DNA from: Nematostella vectensis
Taxonomy: Eukaryota; Cnidaria; Anthozoa; Actiniaria; Edwardsiidae
DNA: 64,000 bases
Direction: 5' to 3'
Assembly: GCF_932526225.1 (NCBI RefSeq)
Contig: NC_064035.1
Location: forward strand, 15,300,469-15,364,468
The position numbers were made by a program, and so were the translations under genes. Shown here one piece after another: positions 12,387 through 25,500 of the stretch (position 1 is its first letter; each line of letters starts with the position of its first letter). The notes below the pieces were generated by a model. The model saw only the letters and a program-made list of their open reading frames with translations. It was not told where the DNA came from and searched no databases.

Positions 12387-15300
12387 ATGAGTTCGGAGAA
12401 AGGTAGGACCTATTATTTACTTAAGCTTATTATTCTGTAGTTCTTATTGTCAATCCTGCAATTCTAGTTTCATTATATCTGTCCAAGTTTTTATACTGTC
12501 TCTTACATAAGCTCTCGGAGTTTCGGATTTTTAACGCGATCTCAGAGTCCCGATACGATGTTTTATTGTTTCCATGGCCGCTGGGTTTTTTCCCTTCTTA
12601 GCTTTGAACAGAAACTTTAGCTACCTCATCTACTGTACATCTGCATATGGGGACCAGGCTAATAGCTTAACAGCCTGAGTTTTGGTCTTTCCTAGACAAA
12701 AACAAAACTGGGAAAAAAGATAAAGCCTTTAGATCTCATACTGCCCAAGCTAAACATGAACACAAAGTTGAGAAGACATTGTACAGTATGCACAAAAACG
12801 TGTTGTTCATTGACAATCTGTGATGTTTTCTTTTTTAGCAACCTAAGTAAAAATTATTGAGAACACATAAACAATTATGGCAAAATATAGCATAAAGATG
12901 TGTGCAAGAAATGCTCCTTTACCACTGGGCTTAGGGAAAGTTCATTTATTACCCCGAGGGGGGGGGGGGGGTGAGGATACTGTGGAGGACCTTGAAAATT
13001 TCCAAGGTCTAAAGGGGAGGCGTCGAAAGTGTTTAGATTTTAAAAAGGGGGGCACTGATTTCTTTGGGTGTTGTCCCTTTTATATAATTTTACCAAGTGT
13101 TAAATCAGACTTTATGGTTCATGGAGTCTAAGTTTTGGGGCAGTGGCATGTACAATCCAGGAGTCCAGGATATGTATTAAACTAAGTTTAATCTATGCAA
13201 TGCAAACCAGTATACACCCTATTTTTTATGGTTTCCGCTATATGCTTATGTTCCATATTTGAAATCATTAACAAAACATTCTAAAGCTACAATGGCTTAT
13301 TCTTCGTTATCAATATCCTCGCTCATATCTAATTTGCTGTCTTCCTCTCTCTCTTTCTTTTCTTTCCTGTGCTGCGCTTTTCTGCGCATGGGGAAGAACG
13401 AAAAGCCTTTCTCACCATCCTGCAGCTAATCTCTTGTACACGTTCCTTTTACATTGTTGTTGCTATTCCCTCCTTTGTTCCTTCTTTCTTCAGGTTTTCT
13501 CTAGGGGGGGACTCCGAAAATATAGGGGAAGCATAAGGGGGGGCATGGAAAATTTTGTTCCACCTGAAGGGGGGGCACCTTATTTTTCCCCTTATTTTTA
13601 TCAAAATCCTCACCCCCCCCCCCTAAGTCACTTTGCAGTTGTTTTTTACATTTACGTTAATTTCCTGTAGATAGCCAGTGCCAAGCTAGTGATGCTAGCA
13701 GTGGGGTCTACACAGCAGCAACTGGAGTAGCAGGATCATCCCCACTTGCTGATAATTGGGAGTAAGAAATGAAAAAGAGGGGAGATTCAGGTGTATAACC
13801 AGGATTTCTTGAGGAATGTGCTTTGGCTTAGATATCATCGGTTAAAATATGGCAATCTATTAAATAAATTGCCCACTTTTAGGCTGTTGAGGGTTGTCTG
13901 GGTCACAGCGCACATCCATTGTAGTGGTTATACCTCTGGATGGGTTTGACAAATGTTACAGTATTGTAGCAATTATCTTTAACATAGCCAAATAGTCTCA
14001 TACATATGAAATACAGCAACCAGTGGTGAATTTTGTGAAGTATACAAGTGACCCAATGTGGGCCTTGGATATCCTGTGGTCATGAATTTGTCTATCCATT
14101 TAGTCATCCTGTTGATGGTTGATGGATTGTATAAAATTGAAAATATGTGGTTGCTAGGGTGTTTTGGGGCTCTGATAAAAACAGACGGCAGTGATCCTCG
14201 ACGAAATCGATTAGGGATGGCACTTTGGGCCTGGTCAACAGAAATTCGTACCCCTAAGAGATAGCAAATTGGGTGAAGGAATTTGTCGAAGGAATTTTTA
14301 ACCCTAAAAGATGGCTAAATCTGGAACAAACGCATGAGAAAAGTGTTGTCATTCCATTTTGTATATTTCAACCTAAAATGCAAGAATATCTGGTTCCCCT
14401 TTTATCAGTTGTTCTCAGCAATGTAAATATGAATAATGAATCACATTGAATCTGAATGAATTTTTCTGGGTTTCAACCCCCCAGTTATAATAAGGGTTTC
14501 TCCAAATGATTTTATTTTCTTTACTTCATTGGATTTACATATACTCCTTCTTCCCATCAATTCATTTTTCCTTTCAATTTATTTTTCAAGCGCGGCCAGT
14601 GTTTCAAAATCTTCTCAATCAAGTGGTAAGCGATTGACATTTGAAAGTCCTCAAGCATCATCAAGCCCAAGACCTTCTTCTGCAAAAGACCGTCAGCTAG
14701 CCCATTTGGTAAGTGAACCTATTATTCACAGGGACATTCCAGGCCTCAAAATATTGGGGGGAGGGCACTGTACAGAGACATTAAAATACTGTGGCTAACA
14801 GTCGCTCCATGGTCATTTCCTTTATTGTTTAAATATTTGAGGGGGGGGGGGGGCAGGGGGGCACATTGTTTTCAGTGATTGATAGTTCAGAAAATTCCTT
14901 CAGGGTTGCATCCAGGATTTTTTGTAGGGAGAGGGGCAGAAATGGCTTTGTGGCTTTGCCTTTTATTGTACAATTCTTTTAAAAAATTCCAGCACTGTCC
15001 CCTGTAACCCCCAAATGGATCTTTTACTGTCCCTATCAACTCTAACACTTTACCAGGGTGCACAAGTAATAATAAGTTGTTCCAGGCTGTGGGTCAGTTT
15101 TGCTGGCTGGAAGCTGGCTGAATCTTGTCATTATAAACTCTTAAATTTGTGCCATTTTTAACTGGCTCACTTTCCTAGCCAACAAAAAAATAAATTGTAT
15201 GGATTATTCATAATATTAGAGATAAGTTATACAGTGCTGTTAAAAAAAACTGTGACTTTAGACAACCTTGAATTTCACAGTTTCTCAGGAAGAGCTGATT

Positions 15301-18300
15301 TTTACGTACCCACAAGGGCACGGCAGAATTTTATTATCTCACGGCAAAACTTTATTTCTTCGCGGCAAAACTTTATTTCTTCGCGGCAAAACTTTATTTC
15401 TTCGCGGCAAAACTTTATTATCTCACGGCAAAACTTTATTATCTTACGGCAAAATTTTTTCTTCACGGCAATTTTTTTTCTTCACAGCAAAACTTCGCGG
15501 CAAAACTTTATTATCTCACGGCAAAACTTTATTATCTTACGGCAAATTTTTTTCTTCACGGCAATTTTTTTTCTTCACAGCAAAACTTATTTCTTCCCGG
15601 CAAAATTTTTTCTTCACGGCAATTTTTTTTCTCCCTGGCAAATTTGTTTCTTCACGGCAAAATATTTTCTTCACGGCGGTTGGATTAGTGGAAAATGAGG
15701 ATCGGCCCGGGAATCTGGATTAGGACTCGAGGATTCCGACTCACGGGGATCTTTTTTGTTACTCTATTTATTTACATGTATTTGCATTGAATACGGCTCA
15801 TGGATAATACGGCGTTTGAACTTAGCTTTAGAAAATTATTGATAAAGGTATAAACAATGATGCCATCAATAAAATGTGCTGCGCCTTTGCAAAGAAAAAC
15901 ACCCAATCACATTGTTATTCAACTCTTATCAAGTTTTTAACATCAATCACTATGTTATAAACTGGAGTTGGTAATGTTTGTTTTGAATGTTCATTTCTAG
16001 AAATACTATATACATCGCGCAGCATCTACTGGTCACTGATAGGACAAATTCTTGATAAAATCCATGAATCAACGCTCAAAGGCTGTGGAGCTTTAAAATA
16101 CGGCAAACCTCACCCTCGCCCTTCTCCGTAAAAAAGGAGGGCAAGATATGCATTTTTTAACTCCACAGGGGCAATAAAGAAAAGCACTTCTTCTAACAGC
16201 CAAGTAATTGTTACGAAATAAGAGCTTGGGTTCCCCGGTGTAACGCTGTTAAATTTGCCCAAAAACAAAGCAGGGAAATGAAATCCAGTGCCATTTTTAA
16301 GGGATACTATGCATAAATATTCAGCTCAAGGGCGCTTTAGGCCTCTGCCTTTAAGGGAGCGCATGACCTAAAAAAAAAGATCCCCGAGGGTCGGAATCCT
16401 CGAGTCCTAGTCGATCCTCATTTTCCACTAATCCAACCTCCACCGTGAAGAGAATATTTTGCCGTGAAGAAAAAATTTGGCCGTGGAGAAAAAATTTGGC
16501 CGTGAAGAAATAAGTTTTGCCGTGAAGAAAAAAAATTGCCGTGAAGAAAAAATTTTGCCATGAAGAAATAAGTTTTGCCGTAAGATAATAAAGTTTTGCG
16601 GTGAGATAATAAAGTTTTTCCGTGAAGAAAAAAAATTTGCCGTGCCCTTGTGGGCCACCGTAGATTTTAGCTAAAAACCTGTAAAGAACTTCTGAAATTT
16701 CTGTAAAAATAACTCTGTGAAATTGTATATTCATATGAAGACTGTAAAATTGTAGAATGAAATTCTAGAACCAATAAAGATACCAAAAGTATGTCTCATA
16801 CTTGGTACCGACACAAGAATAAGAGATAAAACTAATATTGCTCAAAACTTGTGAAATTGAGCTTCCGGGGAAAAAACATCACAAACGGATATATTTACAT
16901 CCCAAATATGCTTTTTTACGAATTAGAGCATGAAAATATAACTCATAGATATAAAAACAGAAAACTATAATTATGCTTATGTTTCATTGTAGCTGAACCA
17001 CACTCCTAACGATGTGCGAAATTTCTCCTGGAAGTTCCAGCGTCAAATAGCGGAACTTTTGAACCCTCGAAAGGAGCCAACAGGAGAAGACTGGCGCATG
17101 GTTGCATCGAACTTAGGTATCAAGGCTGCTACTATTCGAACACTTGAATCAAAAGAAAATCCCACAATGGAACTGTTAAATTTATGCCATACTACAACGA
17201 CAGTGGACTTTTTTCGTGCGATCGATGAGAGCGGAAGGTTCGATGTGATCTCGGACCTCTTGGAGAAGTTGAGCCTAGAGCCACCCAGCAACAAATTGCC
17301 AACACAGGAATCGCTTGACGACAGTACAAGTACGAGTGTAAGCGGGATCTCTCTCCCACCAGACGAATCTTTTGGGTAAGATGTTGTAATGTTGTTACTT
17401 GGTTTGTTATCTGTTGCTGCTTACTGTTGCTATTATTGTTGCTGCTACTGTTATTACTGTTGTTGTTGTTGTTGTGGTTGTTGTTACTACTACTGTTGCT
17501 ACTGCTGGTGTTGCTTCTGCTATTGCTGTTTTAGTTGTTGTTGCTGCTGTTGTTATTGTTGTTGTTTTTGTTGATGATGTTGCTGCAATTGTTGTTGTTG
17601 TTGCTGCTGTAGTCATCTTTGTTAAAAGCTCGGATACATACCATTGTTTGCAGGGACTACAAATTTGACGGACCAATGACAATAGTGCTTCTTTTTCATT
17701 GCTGTTGTTTTAGTGCTTCATCCGGTAGATCCCGTTTGTCAAAAACGCCTTCTGAGCATATAGGTGAGAGTCAACCGCGCCATATCGCTCGCTTTTCCCA
17801 ACTGCTCAGTAGGACACGTGGAACATTCGGTTGTATTTGTATTTGAAAACATGAATTACAGATAATTGTAAAGCCCTTAACCTCATCTCAATTCTTACAC
17901 AGTTTACTAAGTTCCTCCATTCACAATGTTATGCTATTGTCAGTGATCTAGGATACCTGACAAATTTTAATTTGTAGAATGCGCCTATTTTCAGGCGATC
18001 GTGAACTGATTCAAAACGTGCATGTTTGAAGCATAAACTTAGGAATAAATCATCACGGTTAATAGACGCAATGAATGATAGTAAATGGCAGTTGTTTTTA
18101 TAATTGTATTCATTATTATATTGCTTGTATTATTTCTACGCAGAGGATGAAAGTGATGATGAAATTATGAATGTCATTGAGAGGCACCTCACACAGGAAT
18201 CCCGAGAGTTCTGGCGTAGCATACCGGGGGTCCAGCATCAACACAAGGTAGAGTTCGAGTATAATACAGACAACTCGCAATCAGTATCAGCTCGAAAACA

Positions 18301-20669
18301 AAGAAATATAAAATGTGAGCGTAAACGTGGGCCAATATGGTTTCTAGTGCTACAATGGAGGTTTACATTTTTTGTGTTTAATGTGCTCTACAGATATGGA
18401 AGGATTTTCATGAAGCAATGAGAAGAGCCTGCCCTGATGAAATTCAGCGAGGCTGTGTCATCAAATTCCTGTGCAATGTTTTCAAGATCTGCTTCGGTAA
18501 AGCTTTTCAATAAACTTAACAAACATGAAAATGTTTAGTTCAGGGAGCTAAATTACGAGGGCACGTATACAAAGTGGGCAAGTCTAAAAAATGGTTAGAC
18601 AGTAGCTAGGCGACTCAGGCCTGACCACTCGAAGTGGCTTGAATTCGTAATTGAGGTTTTGTTGTTGATGGGAGAAATAGACAAACTGGAAATAAACCCT
18701 TGGGGCAAGGGCAAATTCACAAGGCCAAATGGTGAAAGGCACAAAAAACGGTTCCCCTCTTGTAATGATTCCAAAGTTTGCCGATACATTTCTTGCCTTG
18801 AGCGTTGGCCAATCGTTTCATCATTTCTTAGATAAATATTTTATGGATTGTTCTTGATGTCCCAGAGGAGCGTGATACCAAAGACGTCAGCCTGTTGTCG
18901 TTTTGTCGGCTGGTTGCCTGGTTTGGTCCGATGGTTCCTGGAAAAGGAGGCGCACTGCACAAGGTAACAAACAATTAGGTTGAAAGATGATTGATTTGCC
19001 GATTGATCGAATTATTTCTTGATTTATTCAATTGTAGCAATGTGGTTTTGTGTGTGTTTAATGACAGATTCACGAGCTCATGACAAAGTCGCTATCCAAA
19101 AGTAACATCGGCAAACAAAGGTATTGTGTACTCTACGCGTAGCCAAAAATACGTTTTTGTCAGCCAAAATTCACCAAAAACCATGAGCCCTAGAAATTAC
19201 ATTAATATTGCGTCTTTTTCCTCGTGAAATCGTTTTTTGAAATCGTTTTTTTGAAATCGTTTTATATATTAAAATATATAAAAGTGAGGACACAGAAAGC
19301 GGGCCATGGTGAACAACTTTGACCAATCAGACTCGGCTTGAACACCGTAAACATTTTGTAAAAAAAAGTTCAGCCAATGAGAGACGCCGGACGTTATTTA
19401 TGTGATCTTGTACCTGTAGTTGACCGTGGGAAAGCGGCTCGATCACTTGTATTTTTAAACAACGTCCGGCGTTTCTCATTGGCTGAACTTTTTTTCAAAA
19501 TGTTAACGTTGTTCAAGCCGAATCTGATTGGTCAAAGTTGTTCAGCATGGCCCGTTTTCTGTGTCTTCACTGTAAGGCCTGGCTAAATAAGGGCGGCGTA
19601 TTTTTTCTTGTTTTGCCACTACCAAAAACATTCAAAGCGCGACAAATTTGTATCCGAGAAACAATTTCGTGTCGTTCGTTACAATGTCTCTCTGGGTGAC
19701 TAAACTAGGGGACATGCAGGCGCATGTTCCCTAGTTTACCTAGGCCTTCAGTGCCTGTGCCCTATGGCGGAAACACGACCCCCCCCCCCTCTTCAGCACA
19801 CATGAGTTAATCAGTGCGCGTGTCCTTTGCAGTTGGTTTGCTGGCCACATGGATGAGACTGAAAGTGAGCGGCTCCTACGGGACCTCTCTCCAGGCCATT
19901 TTCTCATAAGGTTTAGCACGTCCAGGGCAGACGACGGTTTCTTTGTCTTGGCTGTCAAAACACGTGACAATGGCGTGGTTCAGGTTCAAATTGAGGTGAG
20001 CCGGGAAGACAAGAGAATGTAAAACCATCTGTCATGGCAAATAGCATAAATAGGGGGTATTTCCCGGGTGGGAGGTCCGTATCGTGAAATACAGTGACCG
20101 AGGTCTTGAAAATACTGACCGAGGCCGAAGGCCGCTCTTCCCCCCCCCCCCCCCCCCCCCCTTTATTTGGCCACTTTTCAGAGGGTTGAAGTTTCTGGGA
20201 ATCAAGGAGGGAAGGCGGTTTGAATCTTTTCTGGTACATCTCCATTGGGAATGTGCTGTTACTGCGTTTGAGGCGAACTTAGCCACCACCTACCTACCCC
20301 CACCTCCCCTCCCCTAACCTCTGTAGAAGACGCTGTGTCAGTTCTTACCATTAAGTGCAGATCACAAGGCACAAGACTGAAGGTATTTAATTGCTTCTGA
20401 ATACCAAATTATACAGCTGTTTTAAATCCTGTCAGAGTTCACCAAGAGAAGGCCTGTTGATTCTTGGCGGCGAAGTCTTCCAAAGTCTCGTGGAAATTGT
20501 CGAAAAACTTCGAAACGAAACACTCCTAGAGGATTGCAGACAGCTTCTCATCAATCCCTGTCCAAACCTTCCCTTGAACGCCATATTTAGTGGTTATGGG
20601 CGTGCAGGACCAATAAGAGGAAGACCGAGGGGGAGGGGGAGGGGGCGGGACTCCCTACCTGCTTCATAG
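12387..20669 (+). CDS. Death domain-SH2 adapter-like protein
   Basis: Exons: 12387-12402, 12696-12785, 13671-13761, 14591-14708, 16993-17375, 17714-17763, 18144-18247, 18394-18496, 18866-18963, 19068-19120, 19833-19995, 20327-20382 and 20436-20669 (stop TAG), about 519 aa. All phases agree except between 19995 and 20327. Residues 1-105 are basic and Ser-rich, probably disordered. Residues about 112-200 form a Death domain of MyD88/IRAK type, with EDWRMVASNLG, LESKENPT and SGRFDVI. A Ser-rich linker and a helical stretch ending in SFCRLVAWFGP follow. The SH2 domain starts at about residue 370 (WFAGHMDETESERLL) with the phosphotyrosine-binding arginine in FLIRFS. The C-terminal tail is Arg/Gly-rich. 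No kinase, TIR or STAT DNA-binding domain is seen. An adapter linking Death-domain and phosphotyrosine signalling is inferred. Confidence 0.75.
12930..13630. repeat. G-tract / C-tract dispersed repeat sequence
   Basis: Within introns 2-3 of the Death-SH2 gene, long G runs (about 12960-12971, 13505-13511) and a C run (about 13614-13622) bound sequence made of short GGGG-rich phrases. It resembles the G-tract elements at 30690-30840 and 31890-32056. It is probably transposon-derived and prone to G-quadruplex formation. Confidence 0.5.
15265..16725. mobile_element. Inverted-repeat element whose arms are short tandem arrays
   Basis: Left arm 15265-15760: tandem variants of CGGCAAAACTTTATTTCTTCG, then GGATTAGTGGAAAATGAGGATCG-type sequence and ACTCGAGGATTCCG. 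Right arm 16365-16725: the same pieces inverted, in mirror order. The ends match as well (AATTTCACAG... and its inverse), with CCCACAAGGGCACGGCA just inside each end. The loop (15760-16365) contains one half of the hairpin seen at 31686-31830. It lies in intron 4 of the Death-SH2 gene. Confidence 0.75.
17390..17620. repeat. GTT/GCT-type trinucleotide microsatellite
   Basis: About 230 bp of imperfect GTT, GCT and ACT triplets directly after the Death-domain exon donor. It yields artefactual Cys-, Val- or Thr-rich open frames. Confidence 0.9.
19283..19571. mobile_element. Palindromic MITE in the Death-SH2 gene
   Basis: The two halves are inverted copies: AGTGAGGACACAGAAA at the left end matches the inverse at 19556-19571. 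Inside, AACTTTGACCAATCAGA and GTTCAGCCAATGAGA are mirrored. It is non-coding and sits between the exons ending at 19120 and starting at 19833. Confidence 0.8.
19574..19748. mobile_element. MITE of the AAGGCCTGGCTAAAC family, copy 1
   Basis: It starts AAGGCCTGGCTAAA and ends CTAGTTTACCTAGGCCTT. Internal GGGGACATGCAGGCGCATG and CGTGTCG motifs are shared with the copy at 33044-33292. It abuts the MITE at 19283-19571. Confidence 0.65.
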
Positions 20670-22556
20670 CCCTCTTACAACACAGGCCATTCGTCAGCTG
20701 TATCGTAGAAAGCAAGTCTCTCCTAACTGATGTAATCAAGACAAAGGAGGAGTTAGTCTTCAACCAAAGCTACAGGAAGCCATTCATTAGCTGCGTTGCA
20801 GAAAGCAAGTCTCCCCTAACTGATAAAATCAGTACACACGTAGTCTCCCGTCAACAGAAGCTAGAGCATAGTGCCGTAGGGCCCCCTCCCCAGTTATACG
20901 GACCATACTGAACAACCGTACGGAAATGAGCAGTAGGGGAGTGACTGTGCCCCCCCCCTGCCCCCAAGGTTTCTAATGACTGTATCTTTACCTAAGTTTA
21001 GAAGCCTTTTCTTGCTGATGAAATCATTACTCACGAGGAATAAGTTCACAAATTGTGCTAGTTATATTCATTACTTACGAGGAATAAGTTCACAAATTGT
21101 GCTAGTTATAATCATTACTCTCGAGGAATAAGTTCACAAATTGTGCTAGTTATAATCATTACACACGAGGAACAAGTTCACAAATAGAGCAAGTTATATC
21201 AAGCACCGAAATAGAGTAACCGGTTAAACTGGATAGAGTACAATAAAAGATGATGCAGTAAGTAGATCAAATCACAAAAGTAGGGTTCCTATATTGGGAA
21301 CAGTTTGGAAAACGCTGATCGGTTTTCCAGCTTCACTTGCAGATTAGATAGAAAGAATAAAAGAGTAGAATATGTAGGATATTATTAGCGCGACCAAGAA
21401 AACCGTGAACTCGGAAATATGTATGAATGTTTGTTCCGACCAAGAACTCGCGAGTTGTTCAAACAGTCAACAAGAAACATGTCTCAACAAGTCTCGGTGT
21501 CTGAATTCTCGCGTCTGATTTCTCAGAAAACAAATAAATATTCCACACATATTAAAGTTGTTCACGGTTTTACTGGTTGCTAGTGGTTGCGCTGTAATTA
21601 TGATTAAAGACTAAACATAATAAGACTTTTTTACTTATTCATGAATATAGCCGAACCTAAAAGTAATTGCAACACAAACAATGGAATACAAGATGGCTGA
21701 CAAAAGAAATTGTTTATTGTTGAATTTTGAGATGTTCCCCCAAAAGAACTTTACTTTTTGGAAGTTATTAAGGACATGCTACTCTTTCATAGGTTAAACA
21801 TTAGATTGACTGGACAACAAAAGATCTAGAGGTGAATTTCAGAAACAGGTACTACATTGTAAAACTACTGTAAAATACATCTACATACCCTGTAAAAACA
21901 CACACATATATTGTAAAACACATCTACGTACTCTGTAAAGCAGACGTACATACCCTATAAAACACAGTTCAAAACCCTTTTAAAACACACCTACATACCC
22001 TGTAAAACACATACATACCCTGTAAAACATACCCCCTTCAACGTTGCAACAGCTGTCATGTTACCGGTGTTTGTGTCTCAAATTGAGCCTTTTCCGTTAC
22101 TAAACATGCAACTATTCAAATCTTATTGAATATTCATGATCCCTCGCGATGCATTATTAAGCATCTATTGATATGCACCAGTGTCAGTTAAGCTTGAAAG
22201 ACTCGGGAAAACAACTCGCCCCACCCTCCCTCCCTAGCCGTACTTTAAAGTCTATCAGTTGCTGCACGTATCTTCTCAAATAAATGTTTTTTTTTTATAA
22301 ACTAACTGGTTCCCGTAAATACACATCAGCTCGCCAAGGACCATTTGGTCTCCCTCGTGTTGCCTCACTAGCACTTCGTGCTTCTCTCTGTCGTTTACTC
22401 GACAGCGAGGACTTTCCCATATCTTAGTGCTAATGGGGCAGCAAGGGGGATAATAAACTATTTTTGGAAAAGGTGTAAATAACCCTACCACATGCATTCC
22501 ATTTTAATTCTCGTCCTTTTCAAGTATACATAGACATGTACATCCCACAAATAGCT
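20670..22556. other. Tail-to-tail intergenic space with simple repeats
   Basis: This lies between the 3' ends of the Death-SH2 gene and the DSTYK-like gene. It contains two copies of a roughly 100-bp block (20690-20790, 20780-20870), the 44-bp repeat at 21022-21197 and irregular CCCTGTAAAACACA repeats at 21870-22030. No exon was recognised. Confidence 0.5.
21022..21197. repeat. 44-bp tandem repeat, four copies
   Basis: GAGGAATAAGTTCACAAATT recurs at about 21035, 21079, 21123 and 21167 (the last with one change), an exact 44-bp period. Confidence 0.9.
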
Positions 22557-25500
22557 CTATTGAGCCCCAATTGCCTTTTTTAGCCGATTAGAGAGATCCC
22601 AAAGAGAGATAGTGCCCAAAAAACAATCTAGCATCAAACCAGTGAAGACTTCGTAGTTAGCTTCGATTTCCACGGTGAAGTGGGGATGAGCCATTCGACT
22701 GGTGGCCTCGTAGATTTCCTTGACATCGACTGTTTGAGCATATTGAGGTCTAAAAGATAACAACAAGAAAAGGACGATAGGGATATTTGTTTCGGCAATA
22801 GGGAAACCGCACATTGAAAATTTTGTTCCGATGAAAAAAAAAAACTATCAAAATGGTCAAGATATTTTCAACTAATGATCATGAATTTAAATAACATTAT
22901 CAGGGGTTTTTTTTCCATGAAATGCTGCGAACACTGAACGGACCGACAAGGTTGGTTATCAGATATTTTGGCCGTGCAACAGGTCAAAGCTAGGCAACCT
23001 ATTGAGCGAGAGCACGTAATGGATGGCAAAGGTATTTGATGAGATGGTCTATTTTGGACCTGATTTATCCAATCGGATATAAGACAAACAGATGTTGGAC
23101 AATATCTTCCACAAAAATATACCTGATGTATTTTTCCATCGCCAAAAGCCAGCCCAGTATTCCTAGCGCGTAGACATCGTGATGAGCTGTCTGTGTGGTG
23201 TTCGTGGAGAAAGCAATGAGAGGGGGGGGTGGCGCCGACACGTGGAACGGCGCCATCCCATCGGGGTATGGCACTGAGTCATCACGTGGCTTGCTGATGT
23301 CCAGCATACTACGATAGTCACCATCGAGCTGAAAGAGGTCAGGAGCTTTTATACAACCATCACATAAACAAACACATATTGTCATACAAAATTTCAATGG
23401 CGGGTTTTTTTTGCAGGCATTTTGTTTTCGGATGATAAACAGGAAACCCGCGTCTAGAATATTTCTAAGCAGGAGCCCCAAAAGTAGCATTTCTTGATAT
23501 AGAAGCAGATGGTTACATAAGTCACCCCGGAAATTCTGGAATACAGGAAACTTTTTCTTACCATTATGGCATTCCGGAATTTCTGATTAAATGGTAAACA
23601 ACCAGAAACCGGAGAAAACCCCTTGAAGAAGACGCTAGAACAAACGCAATTAACGTCGGAACCGGGAATCGAGCCCGGAGCCCAATAGACCCAATCGTTT
23701 ACAGCTTGTTGAGTGGATACTTTTGTTCGTTTTCGCATGCACTCGATCGAGTGTAAAAAAATGCCGATTCGGTCTCTGGTGAGGAAGCACTACAAAAAAT
23801 CCACCTGCAAAACTACGCCAGGCTCAACTCGGTGACACTAGATATCATGGCTTCTCGCGCGCTGATTGGTAAAGAGAACAAGATGATGTTGTGCGGTTGT
23901 GATTCATTTTGCCAAACATCCTCCTCGCATTTATTTTAAAAGAATGCAGACAATTACAGTGCGACGCGCGCGCCTTGACAGTTTTGTGAAAGAAACATAT
24001 TATATGATTTACATGAATTTCAGTAGCCAGCCACTAAAGGCAAAGAAATGGTTGTGTTCATATAAAAGCGCGATGGAATCCTCACAGTTACGCATTTGTG
24101 TAATCAATTGTGTATAGCATGCTAACTGGCTAACTTTTTTAAACGTTCTGATGGGGACGCAGCGCGTCGCACTATAAGATGGGTACAGAGGTTATATGGG
24201 TGTTGGTTCTGATAACTGCTACTACCTTCACGTTGGTTAAGCGCGGGTCGATGAGGTGCACGTTCTTCGCTCGGCAGTACAAGCAGGCTTCGGTGATCTG
24301 CAGCAGCAGAGAGATGCGTACAGACATAGGCATGTGGTACGCTGAACCGGACAAAGCCGTGTATAGATCGGTGGTGCAGGCGGGGAGGAGCAAAGTAAGT
24401 ATGCTCACATCCACCAAGACAATAGAAGACGGGCGTAGGATACCGTGCTGGTCTGCGTCATCAAAGCTTTATAAAAACATAGTTCACAAACATTAGGGCA
24501 ACACAATAATGAAGTAGGTAAGGCTTCGTGAAACGAGCGCCATAAACATACAGCATTGCTGGCACACATTCGTTCGGACAAACGACTGATGGACAGCCTA
24601 CTTCGCAGCATCATTCAACAAAGCGTGCGCCTTAGCTATACACGCTTTAAAGATATAGAATTTATTGAACTGCATCTTATTATTTTTTAAACTCTCATCT
24701 CATTTGTTTTTCTGTACCATGTTCTTACCTTCTCATGCATTGTTGTAAAGCCAAGAACTGGTTTGGTGAGACAACGGACTTATATTGCTTAGCAACAACA
24801 TCACACTTTCCAAAGCGACCGGCTGGTACCAAACAGTTATAGACGGTGCCACGATAACCCGGCCTTCCCAGTGGCTCCAGTAACTTGACCTCGGGGTGAA
24901 GGAGCGTGTTCATCAGCGCCTCAGTCCGGCAAATGACCTCAGCAAACGAATGCGCATGCTCAAATACAACCATCTGCTGACAGTCGGATTGCTTGTCTGC
25001 CATTTTGCAAAGCTGTTCCATACATCTAGTATTGATCTGGAAAGTCTCGTGACTTGCTTGGTTATCAGTAAGAATGACTTCGATAATTCTGTGGGATACC
25101 TCTGAAAAGTTAACATTGTCTAATATGTTTTTAGCTATCTTGCGTTTCCACGATTTATTGACCTCTGTGCCAGTAACATTGGAGAGGACATCAGTGGCAA
25201 ACCGTTTGAGTTGATCCCAAGTTTTGAAGGTACGGCTCATTAGTGAGAAGTTAACAATAGGACCCATGTTTATCATCTCTTCAATGTCCCTGCGGTTCAG
25301 ATAACAGATATGTAACTGATTGGTCACAAGTTTGTTGGTAAGGTTATCATGTTTTGCTGCGTTCTCCAAACAAATGTCCAGCTTCCTCTTCATCTGACCC
25401 GCTATCACACGAAGGGTTTTAGTTGCCTCTTTGAGTGAAATATTTAGTACTCTTAACAGGACTAGTTTGTGTATCTGATCTCTGCATTGATTGATGATTT

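Noticed and set aside
17389-17682. Cys-, Val- and Thr-rich open frames
   Set aside because: Translation of a trinucleotide microsatellite in three frames.
18394-20669. Calling the SH2 gene a STAT
   Set aside because: The pre-SH2 helix is loosely STAT-like but there is no STAT DNA-binding domain or long coiled coil, and a Death domain is fused upstream.
23640-23710. tRNA-like sequence on the minus strand (GGGCTCGATTCCCGG)
   Set aside because: A B-box-like stretch without a convincing cloverleaf; possibly an old SINE piece.
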